Positions 50,122-63,700 of a stretch of DNA of 64,000 bases are shown piece after piece. The translations under genes were made by a program, and so were the position numbers. Location: assembly GCA_947846985.1 (NCBI GenBank), contig CANTUZ010000026.1, positions 52,062,730 through 52,126,729 on the forward strand, written 5' to 3'. Below the pieces are notes generated by a model. It did no database searches. It saw only the letters and a program-made list of their open reading frames with translations, and was not told where the DNA came from. Positions within the stretch are counted from its first letter, which is position 1; every line of letters begins with the position of its first letter. The stretch is from Fratercula arctica. Taxonomy: Eukaryota > Chordata > Aves > Charadriiformes > Alcidae.

Positions 50122-52033
50122 CTGAAAGAAAAGAGCTATGGGTCTGTTGATATGCATAAAGCTGAAAACTGTTCCACACACACCTCTTGACAGCTGATTA
50201 CTGTAGTAGCATTTGGCATTAATACCTGAATTTGAACACACAGTTGCTTTTGATATAATACATTTTTATAAACAAAATTTAAAGTCAAATTCGATTAAAG
50301 ACCTGAAAAATGACTGATTTCATTTTTTGAAACAATTTTCATAGGATTTTTTAGCACATGACCACAGACATGATTATTTCATGGGTGCTATGCAGCGTAG
50401 AATGTCGTTTAGGCAAATGATTCATAGGTATGCACTCATCTGCTTGAGAAGGATGATACTAATGTTCTCAGCAGACCACTACAGGACCATATTATTCATT
50501 TTAATATAATCTGTCTGAAATACATACAGTAGTGTAGTTATCCAAGAGAAAAGGCTGATTTTGTAAAGTTTGTGTTACATTGTTTTTGTAGTGCTTTAAC
50601 TTGCGCAGTGCTGGTGTGATCCTGATGTCATACACGTTCAGCATATTAAAAGGACTGGGAGGGAATAACTGCAAAGAATATGTATAAAAGTGTTAAAAAA
50701 AACCCCATAAGAGCTTATAAAGGTTTGGCATAGATTGATTAGTTCATGTCTTAAAAATGACAGTTTACCATAAGGTTGCTTACTTAAAGGTGTAAAAGAT
50801 CTGTATTTAATGTAAGGCAGCGTAATGCAGTCTGGCTTTTCACTCAGGAATTAATGAAGTGACACGATGAAGCCTCTACTTCTCATTATGCTATCTGTTC
50901 ACCGTAAGGAAAACATGTACTTTCACTCTAGATTACTTTTATTTTAAATGAAAGAGAAAAGTAAGCAGATGGAAAACAATTATAAAAACTCCCACAGAAA
51001 TGAAATGCCAATTGTCGACTTCAAATATTCTCCATCTTGAAATCTCTTACAGTCCTGCTGCACCTGATATATTACACTCCTTTACAGAGATAAGTGACAG
51101 AGAAGAGGATGAGAGCCCTTTTCTGACAAGACATTTCCATCATTCATTGGGAGACTTCCCCTTGCCCCAAGAACTGCATTTGTTTCCTTTCCCAGAAACC
51201 TTGCCTTTTTCCGTTTGCAGTAATGATGAAGAGCTAATATCATACACTGGTCATTCTGCATGCTGGGCAATAACATAGAACTTAACTGTTTCTCTGAGGT
51301 TAGCGTTCAGGTTATGCACTCTTAGACAGTGGGGACATTTCCAGAGCATGAGCAATTGATGGCTGTCAGGTCTGCCAACACAAGAGCTGCTGGAGGTATC
51401 CCCAGTTTTCAGGTAGTGATGAATAATGGTTTCAGATTAGTTTTTGTTTCCAGAGTCCTGCAGATTTAAGAGATGATATTATAAGAAAATTACAAGTTGC
51501 AGAAAATGTATTCTCTTTCTTGCCTTCTGTTACTACACTTTCTGTGAAAAGTTCAGCTGCTGTTGCCATTTGGAAACATTATTTTTGGTTTAGTTTCACC
51601 TCAACAACTTCTTCTATAAGGTAACAATCAGCTGTTTAGGAAGCAGAAATTATACATGAATAGTAAAATTTTTTCACCTTATACACAGATATATATGTAT
51701 GTCCTACACTAGCTACTCCCATTGTGTTTCCTGTTTGCAAGTAGGAAAGAATGTTCATATTTTCTTACAGACTCATTTTAAGTAATGAAATATTATTACC
51801 ACCTGTTTTAATATTATAGCTTAAAGGTCTTTCTTACTGTATTCTCATAATAGTTTCCCAGAGAGTTATTAAAATCTTTTTCTTTCCTTTTGGATTATTT
51901 TACCACTATCAGACTAACAGGCAAACTCAGTTTGTACTCCTGTTCTGTCTGTACTCTTATGATTATTTTGATCTGCAAATACAGTCTTCTGGTAGTACAA
52001 ATCTGTTTGTATGCCCTATTTCCTTCTTTTTAG
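50122..52033. other. Unique stretch
   Basis: No gene is recognised. A 92-codon plus frame (51000-51278) has an acidic middle (EISDREEDE) after a TTTACAG, but it belongs to no family I know. Confidence 0.45.
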
Positions 52034-52825
52034 GTGGTGTTTGATCTTATGCTTAATCACATTCAGTTCACAAATGTGGTCACTAAATGCCTGCCGTTAT
52101 ATTCATGGCCTTTGCCGTTTGGTGCTGTGAGGGAATCTTGTGTCTGTAAATTCAAATGGGCTCTTGAACTATGCAGATACTACAGAAATACATTGACCAA
52201 CTTGACTAACTGTCGCAGCTGGTCAAGCCATTTGAGTGCAGATGTGCTACCTCTTTACTTGCAGCCTTTCCGCTTCCCAGCTGCTGTGCTAGTTACTATG
52301 CTACTGTGTCCAAAACAAAATAATTATATGAATTTAACCCTGGCTATTGGAGACCTGGCTTTCCTGGGCTGCAGGAAGGATGTGGCAGCTCCTGACTGCC
52401 CACTGCTTCTCTGAAAGGCTGCTGTCAGGTCCACTTGTCCTTCCTGGGTGAGGAGGAGGATGCCAGGGCAGAGGGACCGGGGCGTGTGCAGGACACATGC
52501 TCAGATGCAGCCAGCGCCGGCTGCTCACCTGCACACCAAGGCAGAGCAGCGTGTGGATCGCTGTTCTGCATCTGCCAGACAAACCAAGCACCTGGGGTAA
52601 ATCCAGACTTGTGAGACAATATCTGGCACTTCCTGTACTATCTGGGCTTCCTGGGAAAGCAAATGGATTAAAATGGCACAAAACAGACTACTATTACTAT
52701 TTTTATGTCAATGTTTATAGAGAACCAACAGAATATATATAGAGGTGTTTGCGACAATTAATTTGGTCATAATATTTAAAAAACAAAAGTCTCCTTGAAT
52801 AAAGAAAAATTGTAATTTTCTTCTT
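52034..52825 (+). other. Possible terminal-exon-like block, unproven
   Basis: A good acceptor-like tract (TATTTCCTTCTTTTTAG) ends at 52033 and opens a 127-codon frame to a TGA at 52412-52414. AATAAA follows at 52798-52803. The frame has several Cys and a RYYRNTLTNLTNC segment but no domain I can name. The 3' half (52360-52640) is GC-richer than its surroundings. It may be a transcript's last exon, a long non-coding RNA, or chance. Confidence 0.15.
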
Positions 52826-55800
52826 GTAACCCCATACTTCTGGTTGTATTTGAATTAAATAATCAGTTTGAGGAAAGTGAAGTAAAAGATAGCTTTAAGT
52901 TTCCTTCATGTTATTTATAGTCTGCTGGGATATCTCACTTACATCCACTCCCTAAGAACCAAGCTGTCAATGAAGAATAGCATGAGTAACTCAGTTTTAT
53001 TTACTGTTCTTTCCAGTCCTATCTCCAAACCTTTGGGAAGCTGGTGAAATGGGCTGTAATAGCTTCTAATTCTCAAACCTGGGCAATGCCTGAATCTGCT
53101 GTCTTCCATGCAAGATCTCACAAAATTTCTCCTGATTTGCCACATAAATACAGGGAAAACAGATTATAGATGTGTGACTTCCTTCAGTGATTTACAAACG
53201 CAATTAATTTAGCAGCAATAAAGGTCTGTCAACATAATAGTCAGGCAGAAAGCAGGATCTTTCTGCCTCCAAGTTGCTTAAATACCTTGTTTAGGCTACA
53301 CTTTCTTGAATGTATAAATTACAAAACTAAAGTTTAAAAAAACAGCATCTGTTAAATCACTTTTAAATCTATCTATTCTTTGCAGCTCTTCCTATAATCT
53401 TCCTACAATGAGGAAGGAAATAATTAAGCAAAAAGTTGGATATAATAGTGCTTTTAACATCGAAAGATTTTAACATCTTCATTTTTTCATTTCTGGAAAC
53501 TAGTACTTCCTAAAATATTTCCAGCTAAATAATAACATTACCTGCTTTAACTGTAGTTTCTTTTTTCTGTGCTGAAGAATAACGTTCTTACATCATTTAA
53601 AAATGATGCCTGTCAATACAGGAACACAATTGATGGGAAAGGAACTAGGAAATTTTTTCTTCTGTTGTCATGATTAAAATTACATTTTTAAAAACTATCT
53701 TAAGGAATGCCGTTTTTTTACATTCTCTGTTGTCATTATATTGACGATTTATTAGAGGATCTTTGTATACCTTGGTTTGTTATTATTATTATCTACATTA
53801 ATCTGCATTATAATCACTTCCTTATACCTGTTTTATGTTTTCTACTTGAGCCTAGCCTGGAAATTGCTGTATTGCTGTGTTAAATTAAGAATTTCCTTTC
53901 ACTTGTTTCCATTCTTGGAATACCCTAAATATCCAAGTCCTATTCTATCCATCTTGATCCCTGAGCAATAAAAACCAGCTTAGTTAGACATTCCTAACCT
54001 TATCCAAATATTTTCTTAACAGACTCTCCCACTTTATCACTTACTGTTTTCAATGAATGCTATAACTCTTTCCTCACATGATTTAGGCCACATTTTTCAA
54101 GCTTGTGAGTCTTACATTAGGCATATTGGTCTGTGTGCCCAGAGCACTTGTTTAAATATTGAGCCTGAGCCCAAATGTCTAAACATAGGCAGCTGCATTT
54201 TAATGTTAAGTTCGGAAATGACACTACTGGGGACTGGTTCTTGTAGGTCATTTAGAAGTCAGTATTAATTAAGTGGGCTGTGCTAGCATTATGTATGCAC
54301 CATATTTGTTTTAGCAATGGAGGTGGATTGGAGCTTCAAAATTTCACCTGCAAATCTGTTTTTGTGTGGTTTAATCTGTGTTTAATGAATCTAATTGACT
54401 GTATAATGGTTAAGAAATTATCTGCATGTCTGGAAAACACACTTTGGTCTTCTAAATCATCTTGCAATGGAGTTTTCAATATTTGAATGATTTATGATTG
54501 TCTGTAACATGTGCACTCTGTTTTTGAGATGCAAGTCACCAGGAAAGGAATGAGAGAATTAAAGAAACAGAATGTATTCCTTATGAAGAACAGTCAAGCT
54601 TCTTGCAAGTGGATTCATGTAAGCAACTTTTTAAGAGAGATCTTAATTATCAGTGTGTCTGCCACCTCTTACTGTTTTATTCACTACAGAGTTGCCTTTT
54701 TTTTAATCCTTACGAGAGTTAACGTCTTCATTTTCCAAATGATAAAAACAACAACATTATTTGTACGTTTTATGACACTGCAGCCTTTCCATCTGTCCTG
54801 GGTGTCACTGCCTGCATTCGTGCACCATCACATAATGAGGCATGTTTTAGGAGCTAAAATCCCTCTTTCCTCTTCATTATGCATGTGGCATGCAATGTAA
54901 TTTACTATATAACAGATGTCATAGCTAAGTACCCAGGCTCATGTCATGATTCATTCATTTGAAGACAATCTGTTGCAACACAGTAGAGCTTTTCAAAAAC
55001 TAGGTAAAATTTTGTGTTTGCCTGAGCACTCAAGATTTTGTGCTGTACTGTGCTAAGTTCGACAAGCTAAACATCAGGTATAAGAAGACTTGTGCTAGTG
55101 CCTAGAAATCAGATTAGAAATTTGACAATTGAATATGCCTCTACTTCTTTGTTTTCTTACCTTACTTACCTAAAAAAATAATCCTATTTCTAAGTTACAG
55201 TGCTTTTCTTCTTTAAAATTTTTTCTTGATTCAGCTCTTACTTCTCCAGACTCCTATAAAAATAAATTACGCAGTTCAAAATTCACCAGTGCAGTTATTG
55301 GAAGAACTTTGGGGATCTTAAAAAATGAGAGTTTGATGTCTAGACAAATTTGGTGGAACATTATTATACTGCCCTTCTAAAGCTAGAAGAATTCACGGCA
55401 GGCAGTATTTTACATAAGATTGCCATTAAACATGGCTTATCTTTAGGGGAAAAGGGAGACAGTAATAAGTTACAGAGGAATGAAGAATTATCTGAATCTG
55501 AGGAGTTGCAAATGAGGTAACTCAAATCATTATTAGGGTTAGAAATACAATAGTCATATGAATAGAGCAAATTTTTAAAGGTCTTCACTAGGCACTGCAT
55601 ATTTAACCAGGAGAAGTCCAGCATTTCTGGCAGGTGCTCAGAATTTATGCTGATTGGAACTTTGCAAATGTATGCAACAACAATAAAACAGTTTTGAAAC
55701 TCTACAGATTATATCACATTTTTTTAGTTTATACTAATAAGACCAAAACTATTCCTGCACAAAGGCTTAATAGAAAAAAGAGATGTGTCCCATATAGACA

Positions 55801-58800
55801 TCTCCAAATGGGATCACTCACCAGACTCTGATGTCTTCGCCAAGTACCTGAAAACTGCAGCTGTCTCAGTCAAGTGGATGACATAGCTTACTTGGAAAAA
55901 ATAAAAAACTGAGTAATTTATTTTTTTAAAAAATATTTTTATTCTGATGATTAAGAAGGCCCAGTAGCTGAAATGAAGTGAAGTCCATAGAATGAGTTTG
56001 TCCATTTAATATTCCCCTGGTTCTTACATGGAAAAATGCAAAACCCCAGCAGGAGAGTTTCTCACTGAGAGCCCTTTGGAATCCTCTCCTGAGAATATAG
56101 AAATTGATTTCCCATCTGCATTTGAGGAAGCCTGATGGGAGATATTTTTCTTGTGATTGTGCTGTCAACTGCCCTCTGCAAGCATCTCTAATGATAGGTT
56201 GTAGTGCCCACCAACACATAGTTACAGCAAGAATGGGTCCAAATTCTAAAAAAAATCTTGTATATCAGACAGAGTTCTGGTTGTGCAGACTTTATTAACA
56301 TGAATAAAGATTTTCAATAGTCTTCTCCAGAAAACAGCTGGAATGCTGTTCAGCGTAGAATTGTCACGCTGAGTACATAGCATTACATAGAAAGACCTTT
56401 TGTGTTGGTATTACTGATCTACTGAACCTCCAAATTCCTTTGTGAAAAATTATTACCCTGTTTCATTAGAACAGTTTTGATGCTGTGTTCAAGACAGATT
56501 AGGATGATACCTTAAGGGCCTGTTTTTTTCAGAATTTGTATTATATTGCTTCAAAATAGATTCCTGATGAGTTCATTCCATGATTTTCTACTTTGTGTTA
56601 TCTGTACATAGGGTAAAAGATGTCCAGGGAATGTGAAAATAATAAGTCTGCTGATAACATGGCAGGAAAATAATCATCCCTTCTCACCTTTCCCACTAAA
56701 GCTGTAGTGGAGATTTTAAGCACAGCTGATAAAGAAGGGAATTTCAATTTTGTGGGAAACTCTGGCCTGCCGCTGTTGCACTTCACTCCCCATCAGAAGG
56801 AAGTGTGAAGATGGAGAGTTTCCCAATGGCATGGGACAGTGGCATTGGGAGGAACCGTGTTGGTGATGGGTACGTGGGGCAGGAGCAGCAACAGGCTGGC
56901 CACCTGGGCATGTGGCTGGCAGGCAGGGAGCTGAGGATCTCTGTGGCCAAGGATCGAGCATCTCTGCACTGCCTGCCAGCTCATCCGATGTGCGTGAAAG
57001 CATAGTGGCAGCAGCCGTTTCAATTCTGCCGACTCAGCATTTTCAGACAAACAAACAAACAGTGCTGTCAGAAGCCTTTCCCTCTCAGAGTTTTTGACCA
57101 GCTCTGATTTTTAAACAAATCAGATGCACAAAACATTTTTTCTTGCTGTCTCAAGCTGATGCCAGAAACAAAGCTTAACTGTTTCCTCCTGCTACGTTAC
57201 AACTAGGGGAATATAGCCTCAGAAATCCCCTCTGAATTCTCACACCTGAGGCTTTGGGAAAGACAGACTCTGAAAATGATGTCTACAACTACAGCAGACT
57301 CTTGGCTCAGGCTGGAAGCTGATACTGAACTACTGGTGATGTGCATTTTACAGTTTGGATCCCTCTTCAATTCAGTCAAAACAAGTCAAAGTCTGCTTTA
57401 TTTTTATACTTCCTACCAGTGCCAGCATTGTAATGGTATGTCCCCTGTTTACCTATTGAACAATTATAAAATTCTTCACGTTTAGAGATTGAAATTGTTT
57501 AGATTTTCTTTTTCTTGTGAATTCCTATGCAGAACTTACTGCACAAAGCATTAACTTATTTTCCTACCCAGCTTAAATTTTCCAACTAATAACTGAAATA
57601 GATTAATTTCCTTAGTGCTAGTGTATTTTGGAAGAAGGGGTTTCTTCTCTGCTAGTTGACTTTTTCTGTTCAAGACCTGGTGTATTTTAGTGCAAACATA
57701 GCATATAAACTACAGTTCCTTAAGCTTCATTTGTATCTGCATTCCTGATTTTAACAACAGCCCTTACTAGTTGTAAATATAGTTCTTCTAAGTGGTGTAT
57801 AACTCTTATACAGAAAGAATAATTTGGTTTTAAGTACTTATGACTAGTTACATTAAATGAGATAATAGACTTTACTTTTTTTTTGTTTTGTTTTTGGTAA
57901 TGCACAGATTTAATTCCCTTGGGCTGTACTCCAATTTATTCTGTGTGTATCAGGCAAGGAATATTACTCCAGATAGAGACATATGTCCACATATGTCCAT
58001 ATGTGATACTCTCAAAAGAAGCTGGATGGCTGAAATATGTATAAAATTTCATTTAGTTCAACAAACAGCATGAACAAAATTTGGAAGATTTTTATTACTG
58101 GCATTCAGTTGTACAGTCTTGTGAACTAATCATTACTGTAGTTTGAATAGCATAGTTTAAAAAAGTGGTTCATAAGTTGGGATTTCTTCATAAATGTGAA
58201 TTTCACCATTTTGGTAAAAGAAAATCTGCTTCTTTTACTTGAAAGGAAATGTGTGTGAGAAGATAATCTAGCCTAGAAATAAGAGGAAAAAGTTATCAGA
58301 ATGATCTAAAAGGGATCTATTTTTACCCTATTTTAGGCTTCATTTCTTATGTTAATGGGAAACTAAGTTTTTTTGGTGTAAAATCTCAGTGGCACTTAGA
58401 CTTAGGGGTCAAGTATCATGAAGATATTTGACTCTAGTTCTAGAGTTTTTACAAGGAACGGCGACAGCTGTAGGGAAGAGAAACAGTGAAGAGTAGTAGT
58501 ATATTGAGATTGGTATTTTTTTAATCCCTTTTACAACACTACAGCAAAGCTGTACTAGGCATTATTCTTACTAGACAGTGGTATGTAGGAAGAATGTAAT
58601 TTCTCACTTCATACACCCCCTGTATGCCTTTGGCGGTAAAAATTAAATATCAGAATCTTGGAACTAGAATATTTAAAAAATATTTGTTGGCTTTTGCATG
58701 ATACTTGCTACTGTCAGCTACTCATTGCCTCAGGGTATCTGTCATACTGCTGTTGTATCTTCTTCTTTTAGCCAGGGAAATTGTAAAAGCAGCATATGAG

Positions 58801-59827
58801 TGTACACCCTGCTGTATGATAAAGTACAGTAGTGATTTTTGACGGGTCATCATTTGAATACGCATGCAGCGTTGCTGCGTTCAAAGGAGGGTGTATGGAG
58901 AGAAAATTGATGCTTGTTAATACATACTGATTTTTATATTGCTGCGTTTTATATATTGGACATACAGGGAGTGCCTCTGATTTTGGAACCTGTGTTACCT
59001 TTCATTTTTTCAGTGATCACTGCCATATTGTTAACTCTGTAACAATTTTATTAATTTGCTACTCTGCTCAGGTGCACAGGCTCTGCAGTGTGATGACTTG
59101 CAAACTCAAGGGTAAAGACAGCAAGAGACGTACAGCATAGCAGCGCTGAGCTGTCTTCTGTGGACAATTTGACAATGTGGAAAAAGGTCTTTGAAGACGT
59201 GATAACTGTAGTTGTCTGACATTCTTCTTGGAGCTATACTACACACCTCCAAGAAGCACACATTCCTGGCCACCTAGCAAAGGCAGTTTGAAAAGGGAAT
59301 TGTCACCATTGTCCTATGAAAACCGCGAGGCTGTGGCACAGCAGGGGTGTGAGTGCATGAGGGGGAAGATGGTGCAGAAGCGAGGGCGGGTGAGGGAATT
59401 ACGGAGTCATGAATTTTATGGCTAGATAATCCTTGCTCTGTGTGGATTTATTAGCCTCACCAGAGAGTCGCCTACCTATAAATCCTATTTCTCATTTCCC
59501 CCTCCTGTTTCTAGAGGAGCCAGGGAGCTATAGTCTGTGCTAGACATGGAAATGTAGGCTTTTTCTAACCACTGTCTGAGGGAAGGCAGCACATTGCAAA
59601 TACAATGTTGGTGAAATAAGAGCCCATAGGTTTTTTGTGTATGATAGATGAGCAAGTTAAAACCAACGAAGTAGAATAATTCCTAATCAAGAAATTAGCA
59701 CTTTCCCATATTAGATGCAGTGTTGTTAGCATGTTTTAAAATTTATAAATTATCAACATGAAATTTTTCATCAAGAAAAGGGATATTTTTGTATTGACTT
59801 TTTTTAGAACTTACTGCATTTTAACCC
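52826..59827. other. Unique stretch
   Basis: About 7 kb with no gene recognised. Notable bits are a GC-richer patch at about 56760-57030, an (ACAA)n-like run at 57048-57060, and the near-tandem CATATGTCCA units at 57978-58002. The 129-codon plus frame at 54511-54900 is hydrophobic and unrecognised. Confidence 0.5.
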
Positions 59828-59856
59828 TTTTTTTTTTCTTTTTTTTTTTTTTTCAG
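59828..59856 (+). repeat. T-rich run ending in CAG
   Basis: Ten T, one C and fifteen T lead into CAG at 59854-59856. It looks like a splice acceptor, but such tracts are common by chance or as relics of retrotransposon tails. A GTAAGC occurs 44 nt downstream (59901-59906). Only one of three frames is open through that interval, and I recognise nothing in it. Confidence 0.6.
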
Positions 59857-62800
59857 ATTGGATATCTCAGAAAACCTTACTTTCCTTAGAAAAATAATAT
59901 GTAAGCCTGCTAATGTACTTCCTTTGTAAGTTTACATTAGGACTGAATGCAATACTATAAGAATATTCTACTTACCATGTGGATTAAGTTCCCACTGTTT
60001 TGGGATCATCCTGGTTTTGTTAGTGGAGAGTACAAGATCCTGTATGTCAGGGAGCTATTTATACTACAGGATGAAAAATTACAAAAAATGTTTATTTGCA
60101 GAGGAAGCTTCATTTCTAAAAAAACTGGAAGTTAGTGCATTAATAACAGCCTGGAATGTGTGATGTCTGAATGTGTTTCTGTTTTTGTTTCGTTTTTAAA
60201 GGGAACTCATACTACAGTAGAAAAAAATGTTGTGCCTAGTACCAGATATTTTCGGTACAGCATAAAGACAATTATTCTATGCAATCTGCATCAAATAGAT
60301 ACACTCAGAATGTTGTTTTCAGGAAAAAATACAGAGGAGTGCCTCAGTAAAACACATAACTTTTTGAGAAAAAAAAAAAAGAAATGTATCTCCACAAGGT
60401 CCTCCTGGTTCCCTGGAGAGCCAACGTACTCCGAAATACATAAATCAGAGAAATACTGTATAGTTACTGCGATAGTATGGTGGTTGTTAAAGTAATGAGG
60501 CATTGCTACTACCTTTCTTAATAATGGCACATTGGTTTTCAACTCATATATGGTTTTGTGTGTGTGCGTTTATATGAAAATACAGAAACATACAAAACAT
60601 ACCTACATGTATTGCAAAATATTTTGCTTGAGTACAATAAACGGTAAATTACTATGTGGCATGTAATAGAGGAATGTGCAGTTCATGAAGCCATAAATTT
60701 CCATACCATTGCTCTTGCACCATCAAAGCAAATGATATGACAATATTGAGCAAAATCTCTGTATCTGCAGTCCATTTTTCCTTGTGAAAGAAGAAACCTC
60801 AAATATCCAAAAAACCCCCAAACAAACGCACAACAAAAAACTAACAAACAAAAACTCCAAACAACAAGCGAACCCTTAGAATAGTGTGAATTTCTTTTCC
60901 TTAATATTGTAATTATCTAGCTGATGCAGTCATCATACTTCCCATGCTGTCCCTATTGGGCAGATATGAGCCCTGTCTCTCTGTATCACAGGTTCCATAA
61001 ACTGTAGGTTAGATGTAAAGTGCAGGTTACATCAGTGAGGTTTTGAGCTGTTCAGCTCCAATGTCATTGAGCATTATCATCATGGTGTATCAAGATGACA
61101 GTGGGTCTTTCGCTGTCCATGTGTTTGGATCTCTCCCCGTATTGATGCCTCTGTATAACTCTGGTTTTGTGTGTGTGGGGGTGTCTGTGCACGTGCGTAT
61201 ACACGTACATAGAAATAATCGTCTCCATACATTACATATTTACATAAGTGCAGGCTATTCTCTATAATAAGGAATGTATATGTTCCAGCAATGAAAAAGG
61301 ATATCCATTTAGATGGACAGAAAAACGGAGGCTATTAAGATGTCTGGGGTATATGTATGAGGAATGGTTTGTGAAACAACATACGAGAAAACCCGCTTTT
61401 GGAAATTGAGGAGAATGTTTACTTCCTTTAAAAAGCAGAAAAGGATGATATCTTCTGCTTTAACTCAGTCTGACTAAAGTTTTCATTGAGATGCTCCCAG
61501 ATAATGATCTTAATAAAATGAGTGCACCAAACATTTAAACCTATCTACTCACTTGCTTGTCATAAACACTTAATAAAAGGGCAGTGCTTTCTTAGCCTTG
61601 TACTAACAGAGAAGGGCATCTCTCCCTCTCTCTTTCTTCCTCCCCTCTTGCTTTTGCTTTCTCTCTGTCTTTGTCTTCTGTAAATCTGCTCTCCCACACA
61701 GCTGCTGACAATATGTCTCTTTTGGTGCTTTTGGGCAGCACTCTGTTGTCTGCTGATGATTTTATTCCTTGAAGGGATACAGACAGAAACTTAAAGAATG
61801 AAAATAATAATAAATCTCCCCGAAACCTAAGCCCCTCAAATATTTTTCTTCTCTTTAGTGCCACTATGTTTTCAACTGAAAAAACCCCACCCAAACCCCA
61901 AAAAACCAATCCAAATCTCAACCTCCGAAACCCTAAGAATATTTTGATACTATTTATTCAATTTAGAAAACACTGAATTCAACTCTAATCATTATCTGAC
62001 TTATTCCTACAGATGTCTGTCTGACAACATCTTCTTGGTCTAATATGTGTTTAATAGTTGTCACAATCAATTGATTGAATATACATTAAATGAAGAAGTG
62101 GCTTGAATGATGCTTTGGGAAATTAGGAAGTGGCTTGAATACAGTGGGTTGAAAAAAGAGGGTAAATACTCATGAACAGCTAAAATAACTTGTTTCTGCT
62201 CTTCAGGTATGAAAAGGAAACATACTTTGATTATCACTGCATTTTTCACCTTTTTTCTCTACTTTGTTTTGGAATTTCCTCTCCTCACTTATTTTTCCCC
62301 TATTAAAAGCAAACAGGGGGAATGGTAAATAAAAGTATGAAAAAAAGAGGGGAGAAAGGGGAAAATGATTTAAAAAAAAAAAGGTTCTGATATATTTTCA
62401 CATTTGGTAGAAAATCTACTAGGAAAGCTTTAGAAGGAACTTTCTGGCTGAAAAGAGAGTTTGCTTCAAAGTCCTGCAGCTAGTCATACATTGGCAGAGT
62501 GCAACAAACAGGTCTGTGAGGTTGTACTGTGATAACGCGATCTTAGCTGACTACCATCTGTCTTTCTTGTGAACTTTTTTGAACCGCTAATTCATTTGAT
62601 TGAGTATCGGAGTGCTCCATGCAGAGCAGGGTTTGTTAATGTGGGCTCCCCTCTGTTGCACAGTTAGGAAGATATTTACTATTGTTAAGTCCCACCTAAG
62701 CAATTGGCTGCTAGTCGTTAAAATCTTGTTTGCAAAATGATGGATTGGAAAAATGTGAAAGTATCTCTGTGTCTGAAATTTAAGGATGGGACAATAATAA

Positions 62801-63700
62801 TGCTTGCAATGGGTTCAGTTGCAAAGGTAACACTGTTCATTAATGTTTGCTGGGCTACGAAATTTGTGTGATCCAATGTGAAAAGATGTGCTATTGTTGA
62901 TAGCATGAATCCTATAGTAGGCATAACTATTTTCAAGTGTGTCAAAGCACTTGTTAGTCATGCAAATAGGTGGGATTTAGAATTCCGCAATACCTTCAAG
63001 TGCGATGAAGTCTACTTTAATTGCCTTGCAGCCAAAACTCCAAACTTAGTCTTGTACAGTGAGCTGGTCTTAACTCATCTCACAAAAATCTTGGCAGTAT
63101 TAGTTGCTAGATTATCTCTCAGTTCTGCATGACCTGTATATTTAATTGCTTTAGGAAATGAAAGGTGTCTGCAGCCCCCACTAAGGGAGGAAATGCACAC
63201 AGAGCACAAAATACCTGTGCTGTGGGGCCTGCACTGATACCAGGTGGCTGGGAGGGTCTGTGTTTAAATTGCCTTTCTAGCAACATTTGCCAAAATCAGA
63301 CAGAGCGATGCTGAATCTCCACTAGTATAAGTAATAAAGGGTGGTAGGCAGAGCTCCGTAAGTGCCACAGGACTTCAGAATGTCCTCCATCCTTGCTCTG
63401 AAACAGTCTGGGTTTAGTAATGGGGAAGTGTCTTCATATAGCTTTGAAAAAGAGGAAAGTAAGATGAAAAATTGATGGTTGTCTAATTTTTGCCTTTACA
63501 AAGGTTTCTTAGAGGAAAAAGAATGAAGTTGTTGAAATTTCCATTTCATTTTGTAATTCTGGTTAAGTGGCAGATACTCAGAGACATTTTTTTTTGTTTT
63601 TCCTGAACTCAGAGAAATGAACAAAAACATTAAAATCAAGTTGAAGATTGGGTTGGGTGCCTACATTTGTATCACATCTAGCTTTAATGATAGGTAATGG
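59857..63700. other. Unique stretch to the last LTR
   Basis: No gene is recognised. It holds an A/C-rich low-complexity patch (60808-60875), a degenerate GT-rich patch (61160-61200), a pyrimidine-rich tract (61620-61680), and a 14-bp direct repeat GAAGTGGCTTGAAT at 62095 and 62127. Confidence 0.5.

Noticed and set aside
52034..52414. Faint resemblance of a KW...YY...TNC segment to receptor-activity-modifying proteins
   Set aside because: The diagnostic later motifs, the second cysteine set and the membrane-anchor context are absent; this is most likely chance.
52943..53131. 189-nt minus-strand segment with an acceptor-like CAAATCAG and a strong donor (GAT/GTAAGTG)
   Set aside because: It is open in one frame but would end in phase 2, which is incompatible with the only open frame of the 50040-50121 candidate. 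The acceptor's pyrimidine tract is weak and distant, and the product is unrecognised.
54511..54900. 129-codon hydrophobic plus-strand frame
   Set aside because: There is no recognisable family, no convincing acceptor or Kozak context, and AT-rich T-tracts explain the hydrophobic residues.
59857..59900. 44-nt exon between a T-rich CAG and GTAAGC
   Set aside because: Two of three frames contain stops in or just after it, the peptide is unrecognisable, and T-runs followed by CAG are frequent by chance.
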